Origin: Gongronella butleri
Taxonomy: Eukaryota > Mucoromycota > Mucoromycetes > Mucorales > Cunninghamellaceae
Length of the DNA stretch: 64,000 nt
Direction: 5' to 3'
NCBI GenBank assembly: GCA_025201375.1
Contig: JAIWZP010000097.1
Coordinates: forward strand, 1 to 64,000
The notes under the pieces were generated by a model, which saw only the letters and a program-made list of their open reading frames with translations, was not told where the DNA came from and did not search any database. This document shows, in pieces, positions 13,896-25,255 of this stretch. The translations under genes and the position numbers were made by a program. Every line of letters begins with the position of its first letter. Positions within the stretch are counted from its first letter, which is position 1.

Positions 13896-15173
13896 ATGTC
13901 CACAGGTGAGTGTGGTTGCGTTGGCGAGGCATAACACCGAGAAAAAGAGAAACGCGTGCTAAACATGTCTTTTTTTTTTGACCTCTTTTGCCCAGATAAT
14001 GTCCTGAAGAAAGCCGCGCTTGGTGTCGGTGGTGTCTTGGGGTCTATGTACTTGGACTCAAAGTACAATGTTGCTGGCGATATCAGCACCGTGTTCCGTG
14101 CCGTGCGTGTGCGACGAGCGTAAGACAAAAACGAGGCATTATGCTCTTTTTTTTTTTGCACAACGGCTTTTTGCCTGACTGTGCCATTTTTTTATTCTTT
14201 TTACACAGTGTGCGTGGCATGCAGCAGCGCGGCGAGCTGCACACGTATTATCGCTTCAAGGAAAAGGCCAAGGCGACGCCCAAACGCGTGTTTTTGGAAT
14301 TCGAGGGCCAAAAGTTCACCTTTGAGCAGGTCGAGCGAGGTAAAGTTGGCGTGTGTATTGCGATGACCTAATGCGATTTGATCTCAGCTTTTCGTCAATG
14401 GGGTCCTTGTGTAACCATTCGTCCCATTCACCCTTCAAATCGCTTTTCTCATAGAATCTAACCGATTGGTAAGGCCATCCACTCCCAAAAAAGAAACGCT
14501 GAGTGCGAGTACCACGGCAGCCCCCTTTTCTCCATCCCATGGGTCAGCCATTGGGATACAATTGGGATGCCATTGGATGACAATTCGGCTTACAATTTTT
14601 TTTATTTTTTTTCATCTGAATGACAGGCGAATTGGCTCTTGTCGCAAGGTGTGCAGCCTCAAGGTAAGCGTGGATCCAGTGGATGACTATCGAGAAAGGA
14701 CGTGGCTATGAGCACATGACTGAATTTGTCGCGTTTTTCGCCCTTTTTTTTGCAGAGCACGTGGCAATGATGCACCAGAATCACCCGACGTTTGTCATTT
14801 CGTGGTTGGCGATTCTCAAGATCAATGCCGTTGCGGCGTTCATCAACCACAATCTGAATGGCGACGCGCTCAAGCACTGTGTGGATGTGGCCAAATGCAA
14901 GATGTTGCTGTTTGACCCTGTGTACCAGGAACAGGTCGAGACGATTGTCGGTAAGGAGGGCAACCTGCGCTTTGTCGCGTATGGCGAGGCCACGCAAACT
15001 GGCGCGACCAATGACGTGCCCTTTGCCACTACCCTCACCCCCGACACGCTTGCCCAATGCTCCGACGCCGACACCCCCGACGCCCTCACGCGCAATGCCA
15101 CCTACGATGACAATGCCATGCTCATCTACACGAGGTAACAAGAAAAAAAAAAGCCAACGTGGCCTTGCTCATT

Positions 15174-15217
<44 letters not shown>

Positions 15218-16896
15218 TGGCACGACCGGCTTGCCCAAGGTAATAAAAAAACAAAAAACAAAAAGAGGATTGGCATGCTCACTCTTCCCGTAGGCTGCTG
15301 CGATCCGCCATTCTCGGTGCGCGATTGGTTCTGTTGGCTTCTGCTTGACGATGGGTTTGAACGCGACCGATCGCATGTTCACGGTACTCCCTCTGTACCA
15401 TAGCTCTGCCAGTCTGATTGCCACGCTCGCACCTCTGTATGGCGGCTGCACTGTCATCCTCAGCCGCCGATTCCGCGCCTCGCGCTTCTGGGACGAGATT
15501 GTTCAAGCCGATGCCACCGCCTTTGTCGTAAAGTCAACTCTCTCTCTCTTCCCCCAATGGCACTCTTTTCTAAGCAGACATTTTTTTCTCTAGTACATTG
15601 GCGAGTTGTGCCGTTACTTGCTCAGCCAGCCCGAGCGCCCTGCCGAGACCCAGCACCGTTTGCGCCTCATTTGCGGCAATGGCATGCGCCCCGACGTCTG
15701 GAACCGCTTCCGTGAGCGCTTCCACATCCCCACGATCGTCGAGGTAAGAAAAAAAACGAATTGACGCGCTTTCCATGGCGCATGACACGTTTTTTGTCAT
15801 TTTTGTTGTCATTTTTGCTAATTTTTTTCCTTTTTTTTTTTCTTCCTGCTTTTTTTCACCTAGTTTTACGCGTCGACCGAGGGCCCTGGTGGCTTCTTCA
15901 ACATCAACAAGAGCGAGTTTGGCTCTGGCGCCGTTGCGCGTATTGGTCCTTTGCTGCGCGCCATCTCGCCGGGCGTCATGGTCAAGGTCGACCCCGTCAC
16001 CGAATTCCCTGAACGCAATGCCAAGGGCTTCCTCGTGCCTGTAAGTCACAACGAGGGCATTCTGATTGGCGGATGGCTGATTTCTTTTTTCTTTTTGGCA
16101 GTGCAAACCTGGCGAGGAAGGCGAATTGATTGTTTGCCTGGACACGACGGGCAATGACGACGTTGGTCTTGCGCGCTTTGACGGCTACTATGGCAACAAG
16201 GCGGCAACGAACAAAAAGTTGATTAGCGACGCGTTCAAAAAGGGCGACTTGTAAGTCTTGACATGAGCAAGTCGGGGAAAGAGGGACAAGCATGTTAAAA
16301 CTGGCCTTTTTTTTTTTCTCTTTTTCTTTTTCCGACCCATCCAGGTACTACCGCACGGGCGACTTGCTGCGCTTGAATCAGGACGGTCACGTGTACTTTG
16401 TCGACCGAATTGGCGACACGTTCCGCTGGAAATCAGAAAATGTTGCAACCACCGAGGTTGCGCACGCGGCATCGATTTTCCCGGGCATCCAAGAGGCCAA
16501 TGTCTATGGCACGCTCGTGCCCTTGCACGACGGACGCGCCGGTAAGAAGCCCATTGAGTGTGGCCTTGGTTCCCATTGACACGCTTTTCCCTCTTTTTTC
16601 GCATAGGTATGGCCGCCATTGTGCTTGACAACCCGTCGTCGTTTGACTTCAAAGGCTATGCAAAGCACCTAAAGGAGCAATTGCCGTCGTACGCGGTGCC
16701 TCAGTTCCTGCGCATTGTACCTGCCATGGAAATCACAGGCACCTTCAAGCAACAAAAGGTCCAATTCCGCAACCAAGGCATTGACCTTGCCAAGGTGCCC
16801 ACTGACCATCCCCTTTACTGGCTCAAAAATGACGAATACGTGCCTTTCAAGCAGGAGGATCTCGACGCCATCAACGCCGGCAAGGCAAAGCTCTAA
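13896..16896 (+). CDS. FAT1: Fat1/FATP-type very-long-chain acyl-CoA synthetase
   Basis: The 13 exons are 13896-13905, 13996-14119, 14209-14339, 14455-14468, 14627-14663, 14756-15134, 15218-15239, 15294-15527, 15594-15743, 15864-16040, 16102-16250, 16345-16541 and 16607-16896, giving 637 residues. The enzyme activates long and very long fatty acids to CoA thioesters via an acyl-AMP and helps fatty acid uptake. The AMP-binding signature [10 protein letters not shown] spans exons 6-7, the 22-nt exon 7 coding its second half. Further motifs are [15 protein letters not shown], and [19 protein letters not shown], the FATP/VLACS-type motif. A glycine-rich hydrophobic segment near residues 5-20 could anchor it to membrane. 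The C-terminus is AKL, a PTS1-like tripeptide, so peroxisomal targeting is likely. Exon 4 is only 14 nt and supplies the SNRL of the conserved [13 protein letters not shown] stretch. The first coding exon is 10 nt. Confidence 0.93.
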
Positions 16897-17660
16897 ATGA
16901 ACCGCAAAAGCCAAACAAAAAAATGGCGCATTTGCCACTGTAGATCATGGATGCCCCCCCCCAATTGTACTTGTATGATGACGAAATGATGACGACGATG
17001 CTTATCTTTTTTTTTTTACACAATCCTCAATACAACATAAAGAAAGGAAAAGCTCTCTTTTTGCCTCTCATTATTATTATTATTTTTTTTTTTTGCCTTT
17101 TTTTTCTTTTCTGCCTGTCTTCCAATGCGTGCGCGTCGCCTCACTTCTTTGCCAAGAAGTTGAATTTTAAGAGAACCTCACGTGAGGTGCAGATGCTGCG
17201 TACAAAGAATGGCAAGATGCAAAGTGCTCGTTTTTTTCTTGTTTTTTTCCTTTTTTCTCACATTGCTATCCACATTGAGGAAAGATGGAAACCGACTTGT
17301 CAGACGGACTGGCGGCGCAAAGCGCGTTGCATGGTGGTACGAGAAGCCGGATTGTGGGGAAAGGGAGCCCCATGTGGGGTGACACGAATTAATTTTTGCC
17401 ATCATCAGAGTGAATTTCAACATCCATGTGCACAAATTAGCACATTGGAGGAATGCAACGCCTAGACAGCTCGCACTGATCCGCTTTTCAAAATCACCTT
17501 TGAGCCCCCTTCCTCAGGGACAACAGCATCGAACTTCAACAACCCCCTTCCTTTCCTTTTTTTTTTTTTTTTTTTTGTTCGCTGCCCCTCATTTTGTTCC
17601 CCCCCCCATCCACTCCTTATTTTTTTTATTAGCCATTTGATTGTTTTCCACTTTTCGGAC
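16897..17660 (+). other. Intergenic region between Fat1-like and phosphoesterase genes
   Basis: This 764-bp gap carries the 3' end of the Fat1-like gene and the promoter of the next. Short T- and C-runs dominate, including a T run at 17560-17575 and a C run near 17600. No gene is supported; the open frames here are short and of low complexity. Confidence 0.45.
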
Positions 17661-20600
17661 ATGCACTTGCGCCACGCCTCCCTCTCTTTTGGCGGCTACA
17701 ATCGCTACAGTGCGCGCGCATGGCTTGCGTGCGCGTCTTTGCTCTTATTTCTCGGCGCGACCGCCGCCAGTCCCGTGCGAATTGCCAACCGCCAGGACCC
17801 CGTCGTGTCTGGCAAGTCGTTTGACCGCGTCGTTGTCATTGTGCTCGCCAATGGCAACTATGACGATGTCACCAAGGACGTGTACTTTTCCTCGCTCCCT
17901 ACACGGCACAATGGCCTCTTGCTCACCAATTACGAGGCTGTCGCGCACCCGTCGCAGCCCAATTACGTACGTGAGACTTGAAGACGAGGACAACCCGCCC
18001 TGACCGCGTTTTTTTTTTTCATTTTTTTTCATAGGTCGGCATGATCAGTGGCTCCTCAAGCGGCGTCATGATGGATCTCAAGACAAATATAAAGGGCCGC
18101 GAGTCCATTGTCGACGCGCTCGAGGACAAAGGCATCTCTTGGAAAGCATATCAAGAGGATTATCCTGATGGTAAGCCCTTGCACACCTTTTTTTTTCGCC
18201 TTGTCGCGCGTACCCATTCATTTATTTTCATTTTTTAATAGACGGAAAATGCCACACGGATATGGCCATTGCGAATTATCGTCGCATCCACAACCCGTTC
18301 ATGTCGTTCAATAGCATTTCATCCGATGCAAAGCGATGTGCCAACATTGTCGCCGCGTCGCAGCTTGACACGGACATCAAAAACAACGCTGTCCCGCAAT
18401 TCGTCTTTTACACACCCAACGTAAGTCGCCATCTTGCACTCTTGGCTGCGATGCTCACACATGACGTCTTTTTCATCTTTTCACTGCGCGTTTCTTGCCA
18501 TGCTTTCTTTTACTTTTGGCAACTAGGTTAAAAATAATGGAGCAGGTACGTGACACATAGAAACAACATGTGCAGGCCTATTTTGTGTCGCCAAAGGCAT
18601 GATTTTGTGGGGTAACCTTAAAAACAATTGGTGCTCACCTCCTTTTTTCTGCCATTGAATCGCTTTCCATAGACACCGGCCTTGCTGTCGCGTCCAATTG
18701 GACAAAGACGTTCTTGGAGTCGCGCATCAACAACAAGGCATTCTCGAAAAACACGCTTTTTGTCCTAACATGGGACCAACACGCCGGCAGCATGTCCCTC
18801 AAGAACCAAGTGCCCGCCTATTTGTTTGGCCCTGCCGTCCAGCGTACCGCAAAGACGGATGGCAACCCTTACAGCCATTACTCCATTGTCGAGACCATAC
18901 GCGCCAATGTAAAAAAAAAAAAAAAGTTCCTTGTGCGTTCCAATACTCAACTGGCCCCATCTTTTTTTCTCTCTCTCGCTCTTGCGATCCACAGTGGGGC
19001 TTACCCGCCATCGACGGCGACAAGAATGACAAGATCAGCCCCTTTGTGACCAAGGATGGCGCGAGTAATTTGATTTTCTTGTTTTATGACAGGATGGGCG
19101 ACTAAAATGGATGCTCTTTTGAATTTTTACTAGGCAATGGCGCGTCGGAAAAGATCAAAAACGTGGTGATTCTGTTTTTTGAGAACCGCAGCTACGATCG
19201 CATCATGGGCTGGTTCAAGTATAACCCGGAATTGGATGGATTGACGACGGAGCACTGCAATTACTTTGACCCGAAGGACAAGACCAGCACCAAGATCTGT
19301 TCCGACAATGAGGGACCTGTCACTGACTCGACTGATCCCGTAAGAACGTGTCTGAAATGATTTTGGGATGCGATTTCTTACGCGATTTCCTTTTTTTTTT
19401 TTTAGAAACATGAATGGTACCACACCACGCATCAGATCACGGGCGACATGTGGGGCGAGGCAAACACATGGGACAACATGGACATGAGCGGCTTTGTTGC
19501 GCTGGAACGCATCTACTACCCCGAGTACAAGGACAACATCACCGTGCTCAAAGAAGTCATGCAAGGATTCAAAGAGTCCACGATCCCCGTCACCTACGAC
19601 CTTGCCAGCAATTTTACTGTCCTCGACCGCTGGTACGCGTCGTTCCCCGGCAAGTAAGTTAATTTGCAGAGACGCGCCAATCGAGGGCGGAGCCGCAGCA
19701 ACTCATGTTTTTATTTTTTACGCGCACGTCCCTATGGCAGCACGATGCCCAACAAGCTTTACCTGTTTTCCGGCACATCACACGGCGAGGTCACGACTGA
19801 CAAGCCGCGCATCCTCATGGGTTACCCGCAGCGCACCATTTTCAACAATTTGGAAGGTAAAAAAAAGAGCCTATAAAAAGAGACGCACGCTGATTTCTCT
19901 TTCTTTTTTATTTGTCAGATGCTGGCATTGACTGGGCAAATTATTACCAGATGCTGCCGACGCTGCTCGTGTTCAACAAGCACCGATATACGTCGGAAAA
20001 GAACTTTAAGCGCTGGGGCTTCTTCCTCGAGGACGCTGCCGCAGGAAAATTGCCCCCTGTGTCAGTCATCGACCCGTCCTACTTTTCCATCGGCAATTGC
20101 ATTGTAACGTCAAAATGTTCACCGAGCCGATGAAGGCACCACGCGCTGAGAAACAAAGAAAAAAATCTAATTTTCTTTTTTTTTTCTTGCCTTTTTTTTT
20201 AGCCCAAGACAGATGCGCACCCACCCGGTGGCAGCATGGCGGACTCTGAGAAGCTGTTGAAGCAGGTTTACGAGGCGCTGCGCGCCTCGCCGCAGTGGAA
20301 TAATACACTTTTGATCGTCGCCTATGACGAGGTAAAAAGAACAACGACTTTTTGAAATCGATCTTTTTTAATTTTTGTGCATGTTTTTCATAGCATGGCG
20401 GGTACTACGACCACGTCAAGCCGCCTGTCGATGGCAGTAAGAACACACGACGCTTTGCACACGATCAATGGCTGAAATTTGCGATTTCTTTCCTTTTTTT
20501 ATCTAGTTCCTAATCCTGATGGCATCAACACGACGGTGAACGAGACCACCGTCACCTTTGACAAGATGGTAATAATGCCGGGGAGCCACAGGAACCCAAT

Positions 20601-21175
20601 ATCATAGAATGGATGTGCTGATTTTTTGTTCCATTACAGGGTCTGCGCGTGCCGGCGATGCTGATTTCGCCGTGGATCGCCAAGAATGGCGTTGTACACG
20701 AGCCCAAGAACGGGCCGTACAAGACATCGCGATACGAACACACGTCCGTGCTGTCCACGATCAAAAAGGTAAAAAAAAGAAAACAAAGAAAGAAAATGGC
20801 ATGAGACCTGTACTGACTCCCCTCTTTTTGCATCTGACAGATCTTCAATTTGCCAAACTACCTGACAGCGCGTGACGAGTGGGCAGGTACGAACGCGAAA
20901 AAAAAAATAAGCGATGCTTGAGACTCATCAAGTTATTTTCTTATTTTCGTTTTTGTAGCCTCTTTTGATGATCTCCTGCTGGACGAGCCGCGCACAGACT
21001 GCCCCATGACGCTGTCGGAACCGCCTCCCTCAGCATATGACAAGCCAAAGGGACCCGTTGGTAAGCAAAGACGCGTCGATTCACGCGCCAGTCGGCTCAT
21101 TTTCTTTTTTTCCACTGTTTTTTCTTAGACTCCGCCTTTTGCAACGCGATGAAGAAGATTTTCCAACACGTCTAG
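17661..21175 (+). CDS. Secreted double phosphoesterase: acid-phosphatase-like domain fused to phospholipase C-like domain
   Basis: The 17 exons start at 17661, 18035, 18242, 18527, 18673, 18995, 19134, 19406, 19741, 19919, 20203, 20394, 20507, 20640, 20841, 20959 and 21129, giving 752 residues. A signal-peptide-like segment (WLACASLLLFLGATAASP) ends near residue 38. Residues about 50-315 match fungal acid phosphatases of the phosphoesterase family (HPSQPNY, DLLEDKGISW-like DALEDKGISW, YQEDYP, YTPN). Residues about 320-752 match non-specific phospholipase C (ENRSYDRIMGW, SGTSHG, HPPGG, YDEHGGYYDHV). The second domain keeps its metal and catalytic residues (E332-N333, D609-E610). The first has A63-N64 where the family has Glu-Asn, and D248-Q249 where it has Asp-Glu, so it may be inactive. 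Likely substrates are phospholipids or phosphate esters outside the cell. The domains are joined by the intron 19065-19133; if it is retained a stop follows and the first domain ends alone. Confidence 0.85.
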
Positions 21176-22946
21176 ATTTTTAGTTTCCGTCCCTTTCACT
21201 TGTCTTTTATGTAAAACTTTCTGCCCACCGTTTTCCTTTTTTTACGCGCTACAAATGTCGCGTGTCACATGATGAGCGCCTCTCTTATATTTTTCCAACG
21301 AGCTGTTCGTCACTTTTATCGTTGCCACCGGGGAGTGCGTCAAAAATTTTACAGGGGTAGAGGGTCTGGAGCTGCAGTAATGAAGAAAATAGCAAGGTTG
21401 ATCACTTTCAACTGAAATATTGGTTAAAAAATCAGCTGTGAATAGCCACAAGCAAGGGAGGACAGTGGCAAAAAGGCGGAGGAGACCTCGCGTCTCACAT
21501 CTGATTCGAATTGATTTTCAAACGTCGTGATTGCGCGGCATCCAGTGGCCGCAGCGCCGCGGGGGTGGGCTCATTCGAACGGCACTCTTTGTAATGACTG
21601 ATTCAAAAGTGGTGGATCGACTTTTTTAAATGTGAACTTCTTGGCAAGCAATCAGAAAACTAAAAAAAGTATCCATTTTGATTTTTCTCCTCAACCCCTT
21701 GATTGTTTGCCCTTTTGTTGCTGCGTTGTACGTGGCTATGATTGCAGAAGCGTAAAGTATATGCTGTATATCTGATGGACGACGGCTGCCAGCAGCATTA
21801 TTTGATACAACAAAAAATTAATATAGTGTAAATTCGTGCCCGGCCAATCTCCTTCCCCTCTTCAATGCCTCCATCCTTGCCGCCTGGAAACACCACTTTG
21901 AACAAGTCGGCCCAGCCATCGACGCCTCATGCAAAAGAAGCTGATCACCTCTGCCCCCCCCCAGTCAACTGTTTTTTATTATTCTCTTTGTTCCTCCATC
22001 TCCCATCCCGCTGCCACTTACCCCCCACCCGACCCCTCCCCCCTGACTTGATCTGTTATGTTTTTCTAGCATGAATAACGGTTGCCCATTAAAAGTTAAT
22101 CATTATACAAAAAAAAATATAGTGTAAATTCGAGATTGTTGACTTGCAATGCTTGGATGTCTGTTTAATTTGGACCAGCTATTTCTACTGGACATTGAAA
22201 GCAACGAGCCAAATTTGAGGCCGCTAGGCCGTATCTCAGAGAAGATACAATTATAAAAATAAAAAAAGTGCATATCATAGGGCAACCTGCTTAGAAATCA
22301 TTCCATTGCCGAATTTAAAGCATGTGTGCACTGCTAATGAGTCATGCGATCTAGAGTCAAACGATGAAGAGATGCTAGGGCTCGTGAACGGCAAAAATAA
22401 AAAAAATAAAAATAAAAATAAAAATTAAAAAAAAGACGCCAATGTCAAGACGACCGACGAGGCATGTTTGACTTTTTTTTTTTTGCCTGTGGTGCACTTT
22501 TTTTTTTTTCCTCTGCGTTTTCCCACGTCATGTGCGACGGTTGGTCGGGCTGCACAAAAGTCGATGGTCCAGAACAAAAACGATGAGAAATAGAGTTTTC
22601 CCTGGCACGTGAAGTGCGCTAGCGCCAATTGGCACGACGCACGGCACGCGGGCTGCGCGATCAGCGTGAACGCGCGTGGCGGCGGTGCTTGAAACGCGCT
22701 GATCCGAGCCCTGATTGTGTTTCGCTCTCGAAAAAAAAAGGGAAAAAAAGCATTGTTTGGTCTTTAATGGCACTGTACAAGAAGTATTGGGAGGAGAGAA
22801 AGTAGGAGGGGGGAATAGTACACAAGAAAATACAATTAGAAAGGCAAGGGGGGTTGAAAAAAATAAAAATAAAAAGTGAGAAAATAAGGTGGGGATGTAC
22901 ACAAAGCAATCATATAAAAAAAAAAAGCTTTGATTTAGCAATTGAT
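21176..22946. other. Convergent intergenic region
   Basis: This 1.8-kb gap lies between the 3' ends of the phosphoesterase (+) and the AreA-like gene (-). It holds AT-rich DNA, C-rich patches near 21950 and 22020-22040, and a short (AAAAT)n tract at 22394-22433. The only open frames are short and of low complexity. No gene or RNA was recognised. Confidence 0.5.
22394..22433. repeat. AAAAT-type microsatellite
   Basis: Several tandem AAAAAT/AAAAT units lie in the 3' flank of the AreA-like gene. It is a simple-sequence repeat with no sign of function. Confidence 0.7.
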
Positions 22947-25255
22947 TTAGGAGTTTGATGGGAAGAGCTGTTGGAGCAAAGCAGTGACGTCGTGGGATGG
23001 TGCGGGTCCGCCGGTCTGTTGGTGTCTTTGTTTGTTTGCGGCATGATAATTGGCAGCAGAGACGATGAGCGGGAGCATTTCGGGTGGCAGCTGGCTCAGC
23101 TGGACGCCGATGGACTCGAGCACCTGGTAGACCTCGTTGCCACCATTGGCATTGGCATTGGACACCGACGATGGCGGTGTGGACGCGGCCGACGACGAAA
23201 GCGAGCCTGAAGCTGCCGCTGCGGCTGCTGCATGCTGTGCGTGTGGGTGCTGCGACCATTGGCTTGCAAGCGACGAGTGCGAGGACGACGACGACAGGAG
23301 ATCCGGCACAGGGGGACCGCCTGTTGGCGACGATGCGAGCTAAAAGAAAAGAAAAAAGCGAAAAATGAGCCTACTATGTCTATTTTTTTTCTTTCGTTTT
23401 TGCTTACCTGTTGCAATGGGGAGCCTGTTGGCATAGAGGAAGACATGGAGTGCAATGAGGGCATAAAGGGCTGATGTGTGGGTAGATGATTGATTTGATG
23501 GTGATGGGAGGCCATGGACATGGACATGGAGCGTGGTGAGGGGGAGGTTGGGGATGTGGGAGATGCCATGAGTGTGGTGCGTCGCTGGCGCTTTGTGCCT
23601 GTGGTACTGGGATTGGGATTGGCGCCGAGATTGGCGGAGATGATGTGTAGATCTGCGGTGTTGATGCTATGTCGATGATGTGTTTGGTGAGTGGGGGACA
23701 TGGAGCCCGTGGAGGGAGGCGGTGATGAGTGAGTATTGTCAATGATGGAGGACGATGAGGAAGGGGTGGCAGCAGCAGCAGCAGGTGCATTGCCATTGGG
23801 ATTGGGATTGTTGTTGTTTTTGCCCTTTTTTGAGGCAGCATTGGCGCGATTGCGTTTTTTGATCACATCTGTCTTCATGCTGAGCGGTCTGACGACGCCA
23901 TGCAGCTTCAAAAAGAGGCCGCAGGCGTTGCAGAGTGGATGGCCTTGCGGGTCGCGTCGCCAGAGCGGGGTGGTGGAGGTACCGCAATTGGAGCATTGGG
24001 TCTTTCCCTGCTGGGCCTGCTGGGTCTGCTGTGAATGTTGCTTGGCACTTGTCGCGGCATTCATGGGCGGCGCCACGGTCGCCATTGGCCCATGGTCGTC
24101 GTCATTGTAGCTGTCTGAATGGTGCGATGAGGCCGGCGAGGTGGGCGATGGCGTGTAATAGCCGTTTTGAGTGGAAAAGTAGCCCTGAGTCGGTGTCATC
24201 ATGGGATGGGCAAGTGGCGACGGCGTGGTGGACGCTTGTTGCTGGCCTGGGTGGTGCTGATGGCTATAATACATGGTCAACAGCTCCTCAAACGACATGC
24301 CACCGGCGTGCATTGCGCCTGGCGCCCCGGCAGCGCCCGTGGGCGTGGTGGGGATGGATTGCGTGGTGGCCATTGGCGCCAATGTGTCGTGTGTAAAGTA
24401 GGTCGGCGCGTACGGTTGGTGTTGCAGCAGCGGATTGGAAGATGACGAAGACGACGACGAGGCCATATGATGAGGAAGCGATTGGCTGATCAGCGATTGG
24501 TCCATCATCAACGGCGACGCAGCCATCATCCTGCCACTATGATAACCATCATATCCATCATCACCACCTTCTTCAATGGGGATTGTGATGCTATTGTTCG
24601 TCGCAACAGGACGATACAGGCGTGCAGGTGACTCTGCGCGCCGCTTGGCCGGCTATACCAAAGCAAAGAAATGAAAATGAGCAAAATACGAGCAAAATGG
24701 GCAAAACGAAAAAAAACTCTTCCATGTCTCTCTCTTTTTTTTTTTTTTTTTTTTTTTACTTACCGTGCATTTTCTGTCCCTGAGATCATCTGCGCGCGCG
24801 CTGCCCGAGACGAGCACGTTTTTCCTGTCCTGTTGCTCGAATCGCTCGGCCAAAAAGTCCATCATGTAGGGCGGAGCTGACGACGACAGCAAACTTGTGG
24901 TGTCGTCGGCGAGTGGCGGCTCGGCGAGGCCATTGTTCATGTCCTGGTCGTCGTCGTCGTCGTTGTCCTGCATGGCCTCGTCCTCGTAGGCTGCCGGCGA
25001 TGCCGGTGAGGGCGTCGTGGTGGTGGTGGTGGTGGCATCGTCATCGTCCTTGGATTTTAGCGTCATGGCCATCATGCGCCATGTCAGGTTCTCGAGACGC
25101 GAGCCATTGGGCAACGCGTCCTTGGCCTTGGTATACATGCGCCACACCTGCGACGACAGCGGGTCGTCTGGTTTTTTCTCCTCTTTCTGCACCGCCGTCG
25201 ACGGAAACAGCGAGTCAGATAGTAATTTATCAGCAATCTCGGATTTGGTAGGCAT
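22947..25255 (-). CDS. areA: AreA/NIT2-type GATA transcription factor
   Basis: The three exons are 25255-24764, 24652-23408 and 23339-22947, giving 709 residues. The family activates genes for using poor nitrogen sources when ammonium or glutamine is scarce. Near residues 38-67 is the AreA-specific N-terminal region ([20 protein letters not shown], followed by TWRMMAM). A single GATA finger at about 384-408 has the C-X2-C-X17-C-X2-C pattern with [19 protein letters not shown], followed by [20 protein letters not shown], the exact AreA form rather than the siderophore or light-response types. A basic KKRNR tail follows. The rest is low-complexity: poly-Ser, poly-Gln and SPTSP runs, plus an acidic DDDDD patch in exon 1. 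Several GATA-containing sites lie upstream (25256-26300), which fits autoregulation, as known for this family. Confidence 0.9.

Noticed and set aside
19134..21175. The phospholipase C-like half as a separate gene
   Set aside because: It has no start codon, signal peptide or promoter of its own, and the exon phase at 19064/19134 continues the upstream frame exactly.
22528..23259. A minus-strand reading frame overlapping the GATA gene end
   Set aside because: It is out of frame with the conserved C-terminal region of the GATA factor and is dominated by Phe and Arg runs.
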